64,000 nucleotides of DNA from Sphingopyxis bauzanensis (GTDB lineage Bacteria > Pseudomonadota > Alphaproteobacteria > Sphingomonadales > Sphingomonadaceae): positions 491,054 to 555,053 of the forward strand of contig NZ_NISK01000001.1 of NCBI RefSeq assembly GCF_002205675.1. Reading direction: 5' to 3'. This document shows, one piece after another, positions 45,751 through 54,712 of the stretch; positions within the stretch are counted from its first letter, which is position 1, and every line of letters starts with the position of its first letter. Position numbers and translations under genes: made by a program. Below the pieces are notes generated by a model. It made no database searches. It was not told the DNA's origin and saw nothing but the letters and a program-made list of their open reading frames with translations.

Positions 45751-48018
45751 ATGATGGACAGCGGCAGCAAGGTGCAGTTTTCGGACCGCGAGGCCCTGCT
45801 CTATCACGAACATGGTCGGCCCGGGAAAATCGAGATCGTCGCTTCGAAACCGATGGCGACGCAGCGCGACCTGAGCCTCGCCTATTCGCCCGGAGTTGCC
45901 GTCCCGGTGCTGGCGATCGCCGAAGATCCCGCCAAGGCCTATGATTACACGATCAAGGGCAATCTGGTCGCGGTGATTTCGAACGGCACCGCAATCCTGG
46001 GTCTTGGCAATCTGGGCGCGCTCGCCTCGAAGCCGGTGATGGAGGGCAAGGCGGTGCTGTTCAAGCGCTTTGCCGACGTCGATTCGATCGATCTCGAGGT
46101 CGATACCGAAGATCCCCAGCGCTTCATCGAAGCGGTCGAACTGCTCGCGCCGAGCTTTGGCGGCATCAACCTCGAAGACATAGCGGCGCCCAACTGCTTC
46201 ATCATCGAGCAGGCGCTGAAGGAAAAGATGAACATCCCGGTGTTCCATGACGATCAGCATGGCACCGCGATCATCACTGCCGCGGGGCTGATCAACGCCT
46301 GTTACCTGACCGGGCGCGACCTCGCGACGGTCAAGGTCGTCGTCAACGGCGCCGGCGCCGCCGCCATCGCCTGTACGTCGCTGATCAAATCGATGGGGGT
46401 GCGGCACGAAAATGTCATCATGTGCGACCGCAAGGGCACCATCTATCAGGGCCGCCTCGAAGGCATGGATCAGTGGAAATCTGCGCATGCGGTGCCGACC
46501 GAAGCGCGCGACCTGACCGAAGCGCTCGTTGGCGCCGACGTGTTCCTGGGCCTGTCGGCGGCAGGCGCGCTCAAGCCCGCGATGGTCAAGGACATGGCCC
46601 CCGCGCCGATCATTTTTGCAATGGCAAACCCCGATCCCGAAATTTCGCCCCCCGACGCACGCGCGGCGCGGCCCGACGCGATCATCGCGACCGGGCGGTC
46701 GGACTTTCCGAACCAGGTCAACAATGTCCTGTGCTTCCCCTTCATCTTCCGCGGCGCGCTCGACGTCCGCGCGACCGCGATCAACGAAGAGATGAAGATC
46801 GCCGCCGCCTACGCGATCGCCGACCTCGCGCGCCAGCAGGTGCCCGAAGAGGTCGCCGCGGCTTATGGCGGGCGCGCGTCGAGCTTTGGCCCCGAATATA
46901 TCATCCCCTCCCCCTTTGACCCGCGGCTGATGGAAATCGTCCCCGCCGCCGTCGCCAAGGCGGCGATGGAAACGGGGGTCGCGCAGAAACCGATCGCCGA
47001 TCTCGACGCCTATCGCACCTCGCTCCGCGCGCGGCTCAACCCGACGACGTCGGTGCTGACGCTCGCCTATGAAGCGGCGCGCGCCAATCCGAAGCGGGTG
47101 GTGTTTGCCGAGGGTGAGGAAGAGGTTGTGCTGCGCGCCGCGATCCAGTTCCGCGATGGCGGCTATGGCACCCCGGTGCTGGTCGGGCGCGAGGGGCTGC
47201 GCGACAAACTGAAGGAGATGGGGGTCGCCGACCCCGAAAGTTATGAGGTCCACAACAGCGTCAATTCGCCGCATGTGCCTCAGATGGTTGAGATTTTGTA
47301 CGAGCGCCTGCAACGGCGCGGATACCTGCGCCGCGATGTCGAGCGGATGGTCAACCGCGACCGCAACATCTTTGGCTCGCTGTTGCTCAAGCTTGGGCTG
47401 GGCGATGCGATGATCACCGGGGTCACGCGCACCTATTCGCAGACAATGCGCGAAGTGCGGCGGGTGATCGACCATGCCGAGGGCAAGACGCCGTTCGGCA
47501 TCCATGTGCTGGTTGGCCAGCATCAGACGATCTTTATGTCCGACACCACGGTCAACGAGCGGCCGAGCGCTGAAATGCTCGCCGATATTGCCGAACGCAC
47601 CGCGCAGGTCGCGCGGCGGATGGGGCATGAACCGCGCGTCGCGTTCCTGTCCTATTCGACCTTTGGTAATCCGCCGGGCAGCTGGCTCGACAATATTCGC
47701 GATGCGGTGGCAATCCTCGACCAGCGCAAGCCAGGTTTCGAATATGAAGGCGAAATGGCGCCCGACGTCGCGCTGAATGAAAAGGTGATGGCGAAATATC
47801 CGTTCTGCCGCCTGTCAGGACCAGCGAACGTGCTGGTCATGCCTGGGCTGCAATCGGCGAACCTGTCGGCAAAGCTGATGCGCGAACTGGGCGGCGGTGC
47901 CGTTATCGGCCCGATGCTGGTCGGGATGGAACATCCGGTGCAGGTCGCGACCATGGCGTCGCCGGCTTCGGATCTGGTCACGCTGGCGGTGCTGGCGGCG
48001 GGCGGGATCGCGCAGTAG
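45751..48018 (+). CDS. maeB: NADP-dependent malic enzyme with phosphotransacetylase-like domain
   Basis: 755 aa from the first of two adjacent ATGs (45751 and 45754), with AGGGG upstream. The malic enzyme half has PVFHDDQHGTAI and the NAD(P) loop VVNGAGAAAIACT. The C-terminal half (about 430-755) is a phosphotransacetylase-like domain without proven transferase activity, as in other MaeB proteins, and is usually regulatory. The enzyme oxidatively decarboxylates malate to pyruvate and makes NADPH. In rhizobia the homologous gene lies next to mutS. Confidence 0.95.
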   Translation: MMDSGSKVQFSDREALLYHEHGRPGKIEIVASKPMATQRDLSLAYSPGVAVPVLAIAEDPAKAYDYTIKGNLVAVISNGTAILGLGNLGALASKPVMEGKAVLFKRFADVDSIDLEVDTEDPQRFIEAVELLAPSFGGINLEDIAAPNCFIIEQALKEKMNIPVFHDDQHGTAIITAAGLINACYLTGRDLATVKVVVNGAGAAAIACTSLIKSMGVRHENVIMCDRKGTIYQGRLEGMDQWKSAHAVPTEARDLTEALVGADVFLGLSAAGALKPAMVKDMAPAPIIFAMANPDPEISPPDARAARPDAIIATGRSDFPNQVNNVLCFPFIFRGALDVRATAINEEMKIAAAYAIADLARQQVPEEVAAAYGGRASSFGPEYIIPSPFDPRLMEIVPAAVAKAAMETGVAQKPIADLDAYRTSLRARLNPTTSVLTLAYEAARANPKRVVFAEGEEEVVLRAAIQFRDGGYGTPVLVGREGLRDKLKEMGVADPESYEVHNSVNSPHVPQMVEILYERLQRRGYLRRDVERMVNRDRNIFGSLLLKLGLGDAMITGVTRTYSQTMREVRRVIDHAEGKTPFGIHVLVGQHQTIFMSDTTVNERPSAEMLADIAERTAQVARRMGHEPRVAFLSYSTFGNPPGSWLDNIRDAVAILDQRKPGFEYEGEMAPDVALNEKVMAKYPFCRLSGPANVLVMPGLQSANLSAKLMRELGGGAVIGPMLVGMEHPVQVATMASPASDLVTLAVLAAGGIAQ

Positions 48019-48028
48019 TTTCTTTAAT

Positions 48029-48055
48029 CCTCCCTGTCGCGCAGCGATGGGGAGG
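48029..48055. repeat. Small palindrome between maeB and bamE
   Basis: CCTCCC at 48029-48034 pairs with GGGAGG at 48050-48055 across a GC-rich loop. It lies between two convergent genes and may serve as a bidirectional transcript end, but no long T run is present. Confidence 0.45.
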
Positions 48056-48070
48056 GATTGGCGTATATGC

Positions 48071-48556
48071 TTACTGCCCCGTGGGCGCACCCGCACCCGG
48101 CGCACCGACCGCGCCGATATTGCCGAAGATATCTTCAAAGAAGCTGCGCTCGCGGCCCAGCGTCGGGGTCTTGTCGCCTTCGGGGCTGATCCGGCTCACC
48201 AGTTCCAGCCCGGTGCGGTCGACTGCCGCGACATTGCCCGCGGTATCGAAGCGGACGCGCAGCACCTGCTGATCGATCGGGCGCGGCTTGGCAAAGGCGA
48301 GCTGGCGCGTTTCGCGCGAGACATAATAATATTCATTGTCGCTGAACTGGCCGACGAAGGTCGGGCGACCGAGCGTCTTTTCGACCGATTCGCGGTTGTC
48401 GACGCCGGGGGTGATCGCGCTGGTCAGCAGCGGATCGACGACATAGCCCTGCCGACCCTTGAGCTGCGAACAGCCGGTGGCCGCCACCGCGACGAGGACG
48501 CCAAGGGCGATCAGGCGCGCGCGAGGGGCGGCAAGCGAAAAGTTGAAATTCGACAT
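48071..48556 (-). CDS. bamE: Outer membrane protein assembly factor BamE
   Basis: 161 aa. Lipoprotein signal peptide with lipobox ending at Cys29 (VAATGCS). The BamE/SmpA core follows: SAITPGVDNRESVEKTLGRPT, then YYYVSRETRQLAF and LRVRFDTAGNVAAVD. The C-terminal tail is Gly/Ala/Pro-rich. BamE is a lipoprotein subunit of the BAM complex that inserts beta-barrel proteins into the outer membrane. The ATG is used; a TTG one codon earlier is unlikely. Divergent from the cytochrome chaperone gene. Confidence 0.92.
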   Translation of the reverse strand: MSNFNFSLAAPRARLIALGVLVAVAATGCSQLKGRQGYVVDPLLTSAITPGVDNRESVEKTLGRPTFVGQFSDNEYYYVSRETRQLAFAKPRPIDQQVLRVRFDTAGNVAAVDRTGLELVSRISPEGDKTPTLGRERSFFEDIFGNIGAVGAPGAGAPTGQ

Positions 48557-48740
48557 CAATAATCTCCGTTGCGCCGGTCCACCGCTTCTGTCGGCGGTCG
48601 GCGCTGGCTCACGCGCCTCTTAACCGCAAGCGGACGCGGCGCACAAGCTGCTTGTGGCGCGGCAAAGCTTGCCAGAAGCTGACCGGCCCGGCGCGCTGCC
48701 ACCCCTTTTCCGCGGCGCCGATTGCGCCTAAGCGGGGCGC

Positions 48741-49271
48741 ATGTTCTCACTTCGCAATCTCTTTCGCTCGCAGCCAGACCCGCGTGAGGCGCGTCGCCCG
48801 CTGTGGAATGCCGTGGTGGCGACCGCGCGCGCGCCGCACTGGTATGCGTCGGGCGGTGTCCCTGACACGCTCGATGGTCGCTTCGACATGGTCAGCCTGG
48901 TGCTCGCACTTGTCCTTCACCGCATCGACGAAGACCCCGCGCAGGCCCGCGCCGGGGTCGAATTGACCGAATTGTTCGTCACCGACATGGACGGCCAGAT
49001 GCGCCAGATCGGCTTTGGCGACATGGTCGTCGGCAAACAGATCGGGCGAATGGTCGGTGCGCTCGGCGGACGGCTCGGCGTTTATCGCGCTGCCGACGGG
49101 TCGGAGGAACTGCGCGCCGCGCTGGTTCGCAACTTGTGGCGCGGTAACGAGCCTGACGCGGCGGGGCTGGCGCATGTCATGGCCGAGGTTGCGAAACTGC
49201 GCGCGGCGCTGGCAGCGACGCCGGTGCCCGAGTTGATTGTCGCGGATCGGCTGGACGGAGCCGCGACGTGA
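48741..49271 (+). CDS. Ubiquinol-cytochrome c chaperone family protein
   Basis: 176 aa. Matches the CBP3/UQCC1 family by RRPLWNAVVATARAPHWY, DTLDGRFDMVSLVLALVLHR, ELTELFVTDMDGQMR and GDMVVGKQIGRMVGALGGRL. The mitochondrial homologue assists cytochrome b synthesis and bc1 assembly; the bacterial role is inferred. Its stop overlaps the GTG start of the next gene (GTGA), so the two are coupled. Confidence 0.9.
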   Translation: MFSLRNLFRSQPDPREARRPLWNAVVATARAPHWYASGGVPDTLDGRFDMVSLVLALVLHRIDEDPAQARAGVELTELFVTDMDGQMRQIGFGDMVVGKQIGRMVGALGGRLGVYRAADGSEELRAALVRNLWRGNEPDAAGLAHVMAEVAKLRAALAATPVPELIVADRLDGAAT

Positions 49272-49798
49272 GCGACGCACCCGAATTTTCGCTGATCCTG
49301 ACGCTGGCCGACGCGGCGCAGGGGCGTTCGGTCGCGGTCGAGGCCGGTGCCGAGGCGCGCACGCGGATCGCGCAGCGGCTGGAGTTGATCGCGGTCGATC
49401 GCTTTGCCGTCACCGCCGAGATCCGCACCGTCGCGGGCGGCATCGGTGCCAAAGGCACGGTCGACGCCAGCGTCGTCCAGCCGTGCGCCGCGACCGGGCT
49501 GCCGGTCCCGGCGAGGCTGAGCGAGCCGTTCGACCTGCGCTTCCTGCGCGACATCGACGCGCCGGTTGATGCCGAGGAAGAGATTGAGATCAGCAGCGAG
49601 GATTGCGACCTGCTGCCGCTCGACGGCGACCGCGTCGATCTGGGCGAAGCGGCGGTGCAGACGTTGTCGCTCGCGCTCGATCCCTTTCCGCGCCACCCCG
49701 ACGCCCACCGCGTGCTGGCGGAAAAGGGCGTGCTGAGCGAAGAGGCTGCGGGGCCGTTTGCGGCGCTGGCAAAGCTGAGCGGGACGCCCAACCTCTAA
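49268..49798 (+). CDS. DUF177 (YceD) domain protein
   Basis: 176 aa from a GTG overlapping the upstream TGA. DUF177 features are the central AATGLPVPARLSEPFDLRF (a site that in other members carries Cys residues; here VVQPCAATG keeps one), an acidic loop DAPVDAEEEIEI, and DLGEAAVQTLSLALDPFPR. YceD family proteins are linked to 23S rRNA accumulation and usually precede rpmF-plsX; here no rpmF or plsX follows. Coupled with the bc1 chaperone gene. Confidence 0.87.
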   Translation: MSDAPEFSLILTLADAAQGRSVAVEAGAEARTRIAQRLELIAVDRFAVTAEIRTVAGGIGAKGTVDASVVQPCAATGLPVPARLSEPFDLRFLRDIDAPVDAEEEIEISSEDCDLLPLDGDRVDLGEAAVQTLSLALDPFPRHPDAHRVLAEKGVLSEEAAGPFAALAKLSGTPNL

Positions 49799-49819
49799 AG
49801 GCAGCACATTGATCCCAAT

Positions 49820-49846
49820 CCGTTTGTGCTGAACTTGTCGAAGGGC
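49820..49846. repeat. Partial dispersed repeat with GTGCTGAACTTGTCGAAG core
   Basis: The GTTTGTGCTGAACTTGTCGA sequence is close to a dispersed repeat core (GTGCTGAGCTTGTCGAAG) I know from many sphingomonad intergenic regions. Only one arm is present here. Confidence 0.4.
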
Positions 49847-49873
49847 GACCGGATCACATTCTGGCCTCGACGC

Positions 49874-50578
49874 TTAGCGGCGGCCTTCGGGCTCGGCCTT
49901 CAGCTCGTCCTCGACGAGATCGGCGACCGCGGCGTCGAGACCCGGCTCATCATCTGCGGGCGGCGTTTCGGTGGCAGGCTTGGCCGCACCCTCAGCCGCC
50001 GCAGCCGCCTTTTCTTCACGCGACGGCGGCAAAGCACCACCCAGCGCATTGGCCAGCCCCAGCAATTGTTCGCCGATCACCTGGTCAACCGCGGGCGCGA
50101 TGTCGGCGACCTTGAAGCGCATATACCCCCCCACGACATAGTCGAAGCGAAGCGCACTGCCGGTTGGGGTTTCCTTGATCTGGATCGTCAGCGTGCCGTT
50201 CAGCGCCTCGCCCTGCAGCGGTCCGAAGGCACCCGACAGGCGGAGTAGCTGGCCGGGTTTCGAAAACAACACCCGAGCATGCTGGACGCTGCCGACCCCC
50301 GCGCCGGTGTCAGGCAATTTTTCGCAGAAGCAGCCGCCCGCCTGCGAATCGAGCCAGAAGTTCGCGGCGTCGCCCGACCAGCTGTGATCTTTCGACCACC
50401 AGTTCTGCGGCATGCGAAGCATTTTCCACACATCGGCGGGGGTCGCGGTGACCTGCGCGGTGTGCGCGACGGTGAAACCCGCCTCGCTCTGGTCGACGAC
50501 CTTGGCGGTCGCGGCGGGCGCCAGAGCCAGTCCAGCCGTTGCTGAGATTGCCGCCGCCACTATTGCTTTGAAATTCAT
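49874..50578 (-). CDS. Exported SRPBCC domain protein
   Basis: 234 aa from the ATG of MNFKAIVAAAISATAG, which gives a clear signal peptide (cleavage near ATAK, residues 20-24). The START/SRPBCC-like core runs from HTAQVTATPADVWKMLR through LRLSGAFGPLQGEALNGTL to LRFDYVVGGYMRF. The C-terminal 50 residues are an Ala/Glu/Asp-rich disordered tail. Members bind hydrophobic ligands; the periplasmic ligand here is unknown. An in-frame extension upstream is repeat sequence and is not translated in my view. Confidence 0.82.
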   Translation of the reverse strand: MNFKAIVAAAISATAGLALAPAATAKVVDQSEAGFTVAHTAQVTATPADVWKMLRMPQNWWSKDHSWSGDAANFWLDSQAGGCFCEKLPDTGAGVGSVQHARVLFSKPGQLLRLSGAFGPLQGEALNGTLTIQIKETPTGSALRFDYVVGGYMRFKVADIAPAVDQVIGEQLLGLANALGGALPPSREEKAAAAAEGAAKPATETPPADDEPGLDAAVADLVEDELKAEPEGRR

Positions 50579-50610
50579 CACCCGTCCCCCCCCCTTGCCG
50601 CAACCGGACT

Positions 50611-50747
50611 TCGTCATTGCGAGCAAAGCGAAGCAATCCCGGGCGGCCCTGCACCGCGCTGGATTGCCACGGGGCCGTGACCGAGTCACGGTTTATCCTG
50701 AGCGGCTGGCTGGCCAACCAGCCGAAGGGACCCTCGCGCAATGACGA
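50611..50747. repeat. 137-bp MITE-like/REP-like element
   Basis: Terminal inverted repeats TCGTCATTGCGAG and, reverse-complemented from the right end, TCGTCATTGCGCG (12 of 13 identical). Internal palindromes include GTGACCGAGTCAC and GGCTGGCTGGCCAACCAGCC. It has no coding capacity and no transposase. It lies exactly where the spc-to-alpha ribosomal operon continuation would be expected. Confidence 0.7.
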
Positions 50748-50760
50748 TCAAGCGCGGGTG

Positions 50761-51420
50761 TTAGCCAGCAGGCGTCAGGACCGCTTCGATCGCGTCGTTG
50801 ACCTGATCGATCGGTGCCATGCCATCGACCCGCGTCACGATGCCGCGCGCGTCGTAGATCGGCAGGATCGGCGCGGTCTTGGCGCGATATTCGGCCATGC
50901 GCGTGCGCACCGTTTCCTCATTGTCGTCGGGACGACGCTTGAAGTCGTGGCCGCCGCACTGATCGCAGGTGTCCGCGACTTTGGGTAGTTTGTAGCGATC
51001 GTGATAGCCCGCGCCGCAATTGCCACAGGAAAAACGCCCGGTGATGCGATCGACAAGCGCGTCTTCTTCGACCAGAAGTTCGATGACATGGTCGAGCTTG
51101 CGGCCACGATCGCTGAGGATCGTGTCGAGCGCGTCGGCTTGCGCCGCGGTGCGCGGGTAGCCGTCGAAGATCACTGAAACATCGTCGCCAAGCTGGTCGA
51201 GCCGTTCGCCGATCAGACCCGAGACGATTTCGTCCGACACCAGCTCGCCCGCGTCCATCACTGCCTTGGCCTGAACCCCGATCGGCGTTCCCGCCTTGAC
51301 CGCAGCGCGCAGCATGTCGCCGGTCGACAGCTGGACCATGCCATGCTCGTCCTCGAGCCGCACCGCCTGCGTTCCCTTGCCCGCCCCCGGCGGACCGAGC
51401 AAAATAATATTCAGCGTCAT
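50761..51420 (-). CDS. adk: Adenylate kinase
   Basis: 219 aa, the long form with a lid. P-loop GPPGAGKGT (9-17), FDGYPRT (85-91). The lid carries four zinc-type cysteines, Cys132, Cys135, Cys152 and Cys155. It equilibrates ATP, ADP and AMP. It follows secY (48 nt), the usual end of the spc operon, but rpsM-rpsK-rpoA-rplQ do not follow; a repeat element and an SRPBCC gene do. Confidence 0.97.
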   Translation of the reverse strand: MTLNIILLGPPGAGKGTQAVRLEDEHGMVQLSTGDMLRAAVKAGTPIGVQAKAVMDAGELVSDEIVSGLIGERLDQLGDDVSVIFDGYPRTAAQADALDTILSDRGRKLDHVIELLVEEDALVDRITGRFSCGNCGAGYHDRYKLPKVADTCDQCGGHDFKRRPDDNEETVRTRMAEYRAKTAPILPIYDARGIVTRVDGMAPIDQVNDAIEAVLTPAG

Positions 51421-51468
51421 GGAAGCCCCTGTTGCCTCTGCCGTATCGCAGTTGCCGTAGCGGGCGCG

Positions 51469-52842
51469 TTAGCGCCGCGCAACGCCGCCCTTCAATTTGG
51501 CCTTTTTGATTAGATCGCCATATTGATGCGCCAGCATGTGGCTCTGGATCTGGCTGATCGTGTCGATCGTCACGTTGACGATAATCAGCAGACTGGTGCC
51601 GCCGAGTGCGAAGGGCAGACCCGACTGGGCGATGAAATATTCGGGGACGAGACAGATCGCCGCGAGATAGGCTGCACCGAGCACGGTGATGCGCGTCAGC
51701 ACATGGTCGAGATAGGCGGCAGTGTTCTTGCCGGGACGGATGCCCGGAATGAAGCCGTTCTGGCGCTTCAGATTGTCGGCGGTTTCTTCGGGATTGAAGA
51801 CGACCGCGACGTAGAAGAAGCAGAAGAAGATGATACCCGCGGCATAGAGCGCCATGTAGAGCGGCTGACCGTGCGCCAGATACTGGTTCAGCGTGATCAG
51901 GAAATCACCGGTCGCGGTGTCGCTCTGGACATTATTGCCCATCATCTGGGTGACCGTCAGTGGCATCAGCAGCAGCGACGAGGCAAAGATCGGCGGGATG
52001 ACGCCGGCGGTGTTGACCTTGAGCGGCAGATGGCTGCGGTCTGCCTGCATCCCGCCGCGCTGCGTTGCGCGCTTGGGATATTGAACGAGGACGCGGCGCT
52101 GGGCGCGTTCCATGAAGGCGATGAAGGCGATGATCAGGATCGCACCGGCGAACACTGCGACCACGGTGCCGCCGCCCATCGATCCTTCGCGCACCTGGGT
52201 GAACATCTGCCCAAAGCTGCGCGGCAGCTGCGCAAGGATCCCCGCCATGATGATCAGCGACACGCCGTTGCCGATCCCGCGCGCGGTGATCTGTTCGCCG
52301 AGCCACATCAGGAACAGGGTACCGCCGACGATGCTGATCACGGCGCCGACGCGGAACATCATCCCGGGGTCGACAACGGCGGCAATGCCCTGGCTGGCGC
52401 CAAGCGTTTCTAGCCCGACGGCGATGAAATAACCCTGGATCGCGGTCAGGAAGACGGTTCCGTAGCGGGTATATTGGTTGAGTTTCTTGCGCCCGCTTTC
52501 GCCTTCTTTCTTGAGGGCGGCAAGGCTGGGCGACAACGCCGCGGCCAGCTGCACAACGATCGAGGCGGTGATGTAGGGCATGACGCCGAGCGCGATGATA
52601 CTCATGCGCTCCAGGCTGCCGCCCGAGAAAGTGTTGAAAATGTCGAGGACGCCGCCCGAGGCAGCCTGGCTGTACAGCGTCGACAGCGCGACGGGATCGA
52701 CCCCGGGAAGCGGGACGAACGACAGGAAGCGGAAGACGATCAGCGCGCCGATCGTGAACCAGATGCGGTTCTTGAGTTCGGTCGCCTTGCCGAATTTCGA
52801 AAAGTTCAGATTGGAAGCAAGCTGATCGGCGCGAGAGGCCAT
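51469..52842 (-). CDS. secY: Protein translocase subunit SecY
   Basis: 457 aa with ten predicted membrane helices. Landmarks are MASRADQLASNLNFSKFG at the N-terminus, ITARGIGNGVSLIIMAGI, the plug and lateral-gate helices, VAVVFNPEETADNLKRQNGFIPGIRPG, and the cytoplasmic loop with RRVLVQYPKRATQRGG that contacts SecA or the ribosome. It is the channel of the Sec translocon. It is preceded by a 141-nt gap after rplO. Confidence 0.97.
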   Translation of the reverse strand: MASRADQLASNLNFSKFGKATELKNRIWFTIGALIVFRFLSFVPLPGVDPVALSTLYSQAASGGVLDIFNTFSGGSLERMSIIALGVMPYITASIVVQLAAALSPSLAALKKEGESGRKKLNQYTRYGTVFLTAIQGYFIAVGLETLGASQGIAAVVDPGMMFRVGAVISIVGGTLFLMWLGEQITARGIGNGVSLIIMAGILAQLPRSFGQMFTQVREGSMGGGTVVAVFAGAILIIAFIAFMERAQRRVLVQYPKRATQRGGMQADRSHLPLKVNTAGVIPPIFASSLLLMPLTVTQMMGNNVQSDTATGDFLITLNQYLAHGQPLYMALYAAGIIFFCFFYVAVVFNPEETADNLKRQNGFIPGIRPGKNTAAYLDHVLTRITVLGAAYLAAICLVPEYFIAQSGLPFALGGTSLLIIVNVTIDTISQIQSHMLAHQYGDLIKKAKLKGGVARR

Positions 52843-52983
52843 GGGTATTTTCCTCGGGTTCCGGACCGCGCCCCCCGCGACCCGGCGCCTATGTGCGTTC
52901 GGAGGTCACGAAGCGCAAGGGGAAAGGCCCGATTCAAATGCGTCGGGGGCGGCGCGGCCCAATGCCGCCCGCCCCCAAAGACA

Positions 52984-53511
52984 TTAGTTCTTCTTGGCAG
53001 CCGCTGCGGCTTTGCGCGTGGCCTTCTTGCCTTCGCCTTCGGGCTTGGCCTCGGGCAGTTCGACCTTGCCACCGGCCTTTTCGACCGCTTCGATCGCGCC
53101 CTTCGAAGCACCGGCAACGGCGAAGTTGAGCTTGGCGGTAAATTCACCCTTGGCGAGGAGGCGGACGCCGTCCTTGCCGCCGCGGGCCACACCAGCAGCC
53201 TTGAGAGCGGCGTGATCGATCACAGCCTTGGCATCGAGCTTCTTTGCGTCGACCAGCTTCTGGATCATGCCCAGATTGACGATCGCAAAGTCCTTGCCAA
53301 AGATGTTGTTGAAGCCGCGCTTCGGGATACGCATGTGAAGCGGCATCTGGCCGCCTTCGAAGCCGTTGATCGCGACGCCGCTGCGGGCCTTCTGACCCTT
53401 TTGGCCGCGGCCGGCGGTCTTGCCCTTGCCCGAGCCGATGCCGCGTCCGACGCGCATGCGGCCCTTGCGGGCGCCGTTGTTGTCACGAAGTTCGTTCAGT
53501 TTGATCGTCAT
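52984..53511 (-). CDS. rplO: 50S ribosomal protein L15
   Basis: 175 aa: [20 protein letters not shown] start and the Gly-rich [21 protein letters not shown]-terminal Lys/Ala/Glu tail of about 25 residues extends beyond the E. coli length (144). It follows the embedded DUF1737 gene after 59 nt rather than directly following rpmD. Confidence 0.97.
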   Translation of the reverse strand: MTIKLNELRDNNGARKGRMRVGRGIGSGKGKTAGRGQKGQKARSGVAINGFEGGQMPLHMRIPKRGFNNIFGKDFAIVNLGMIQKLVDAKKLDAKAVIDHAALKAAGVARGGKDGVRLLAKGEFTAKLNFAVAGASKGAIEAVEKAGGKVELPEAKPEGEGKKATRKAAAAAKKN

Positions 53512-53570
53512 GGTTGCACTCGCTTTCGCTGTGGTCGCGCTATGGACTGCCGCATTCCGGGGAAAGGCGT

Positions 53571-53777
53571 TCAGTCCGGTTCAATTTCACTCGATGGTTG
53601 AAAGCCGGGATACGCCCCGGCCTTTTCCATCACGATGGCCTGGGCGACATAGCCGCGGCCATCAACACTGGTGATCGACGGGCTGCCGTGGAGCTGCCAA
53701 CCCCGGTTGAGCATTCCTTCGACGCGGGCGCAGAACGCGCTATCGTCGGGACCGGTCAACAGGCGGTAGAGCTTCAC
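53571..53777 (-). CDS. DUF1737 domain protein embedded in the spc operon
   Basis: 68 aa from a GTG at 53777, six bases after the rpmD stop. [20 protein letters not shown] and [13 protein letters not shown] identify DUF1737, a small domain of unknown function; the phrase [12 protein letters not shown] ends the domain. It lies between L30 and L15, normally adjacent genes, with the same orientation and operon-like spacing upstream. It may be a fortuitous insertion or an accessory ribosome-linked factor; nothing in the sequence decides this. Confidence 0.82.
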   Translation of the reverse strand: MKLYRLLTGPDDSAFCARVEGMLNRGWQLHGSPSITSVDGRGYVAQAIVMEKAGAYPGFQPSSEIEPD

Positions 53778-53783
53778 CGCACT

Positions 53784-53969
53784 TTAGCCCTCGACGACTT
53801 CCACCATGTGCGGCAGCTTGCGGATCATGCCACGCACTTCGGGGGTGTCGACCAGTTCGACCTCGCGGTGCATCTTGCCCAGGCCGAGGCCGGTCAGGAT
53901 GGCGCGCTGGCTGCTCGGCCGACGGATCGGCGAACCGATCTGGCGAATCTTGATCTTCTTGTCAGCCAT
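53784..53969 (-). CDS. rpmD: 50S ribosomal protein L30
   Basis: 61 aa: [18 protein letters not shown] start, [17 protein letters not shown] block. Starts 4 nt after rpsE and ends 6 nt before the DUF1737 gene. Confidence 0.97.
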   Translation of the reverse strand: MADKKIKIRQIGSPIRRPSSQRAILTGLGLGKMHREVELVDTPEVRGMIRKLPHMVEVVEG

Positions 53970-53973
53970 GATC

Positions 53974-54711
53974 TTACTCCGTCACCGCCGCGGCCTCGGC
54001 TTCGGCTGCACGGTCGGATGCACCGCCGCGCTTGATCAGATCCGACACCTTCTTGCCGCGACGCTGCGCGACCGACTTGGGGCTGGTCTGTTCGCCGAGC
54101 GCCTCAAAGGTCGCGCGGATCATGTTATAGGGGTTCGAGGTGCCGTTCGACTTGGTCACGACATCCGCCACGCCCAGCGATTCGAACACGGCGCGCATCG
54201 GGCCACCGGCGATGATGCCGGTACCGGCGGGCGCCGAGCGAACCGTGACGAGGCCAGCGCCGAAATGGCCGCGGCCATCATGGTGCAGCGTGCGGCCATC
54301 GCGGAGCGGAACGCGGATCATCGACTTCTTGGCGGCAGCGGTCGCCTTGGAAATGGCTTCGGGCACTTCGCGTGCCTTGCCATGACCGAAACCGGCGCGG
54401 CCCTTGCCATCGCCAACCACGACGAGCGCAGCGAAACCGAAGCGCTTGCCGCCCTTCACCGTCTTCGACACGCGGTTAATGTGGACGAGCTTTTCGATCA
54501 GCTCTTCGCCGCCGTCATCGTCACGCGGACGACGATCGTCGCGGCGACCACGGCCACCGTCACGGCCGCCACGGTTGCCACCCGGCCCGCCAGCGCCGCC
54601 GCCACGACCGCGGCGCGGAGGAGCCTGGCCCGTCACATCAGCGTTGGTCGTTTCGGGTGCCAGAACCGCTTCGGGCTGGTTGCCCTGCCCTGTGGTGTTT
54701 TCGTCAGCCAT
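53974..54711 (-). CDS. rpsE: 30S ribosomal protein S5 with RGG-like N-terminal extension
   Basis: 245 aa versus 167 in E. coli. The conserved core starts near residue 68 ([20 protein letters not shown]) and includes [12 protein letters not shown] and [13 protein letters not shown]. The first 67 residues are disordered, with a Gly/Arg/Asp-rich stretch (about 33-67) rich in RGG and RGR-like units. S5 helps decoding fidelity and mRNA helicase function at the entry channel. The extension is known in sphingomonads in my recollection. Confidence 0.96.
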   Translation of the reverse strand: MADENTTGQGNQPEAVLAPETTNADVTGQAPPRRGRGGGAGGPGGNRGGRDGGRGRRDDRRPRDDDGGEELIEKLVHINRVSKTVKGGKRFGFAALVVVGDGKGRAGFGHGKAREVPEAISKATAAAKKSMIRVPLRDGRTLHHDGRGHFGAGLVTVRSAPAGTGIIAGGPMRAVFESLGVADVVTKSNGTSNPYNMIRATFEALGEQTSPKSVAQRRGKKVSDLIKRGGASDRAAEAEAAAVTE

Positions 54712-54712
54712 A

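Noticed and set aside
45703..47628. A 641-codon open frame on the minus strand opposite maeB
   Set aside because: Same reason: exact shadow of maeB codons with low-complexity composition.
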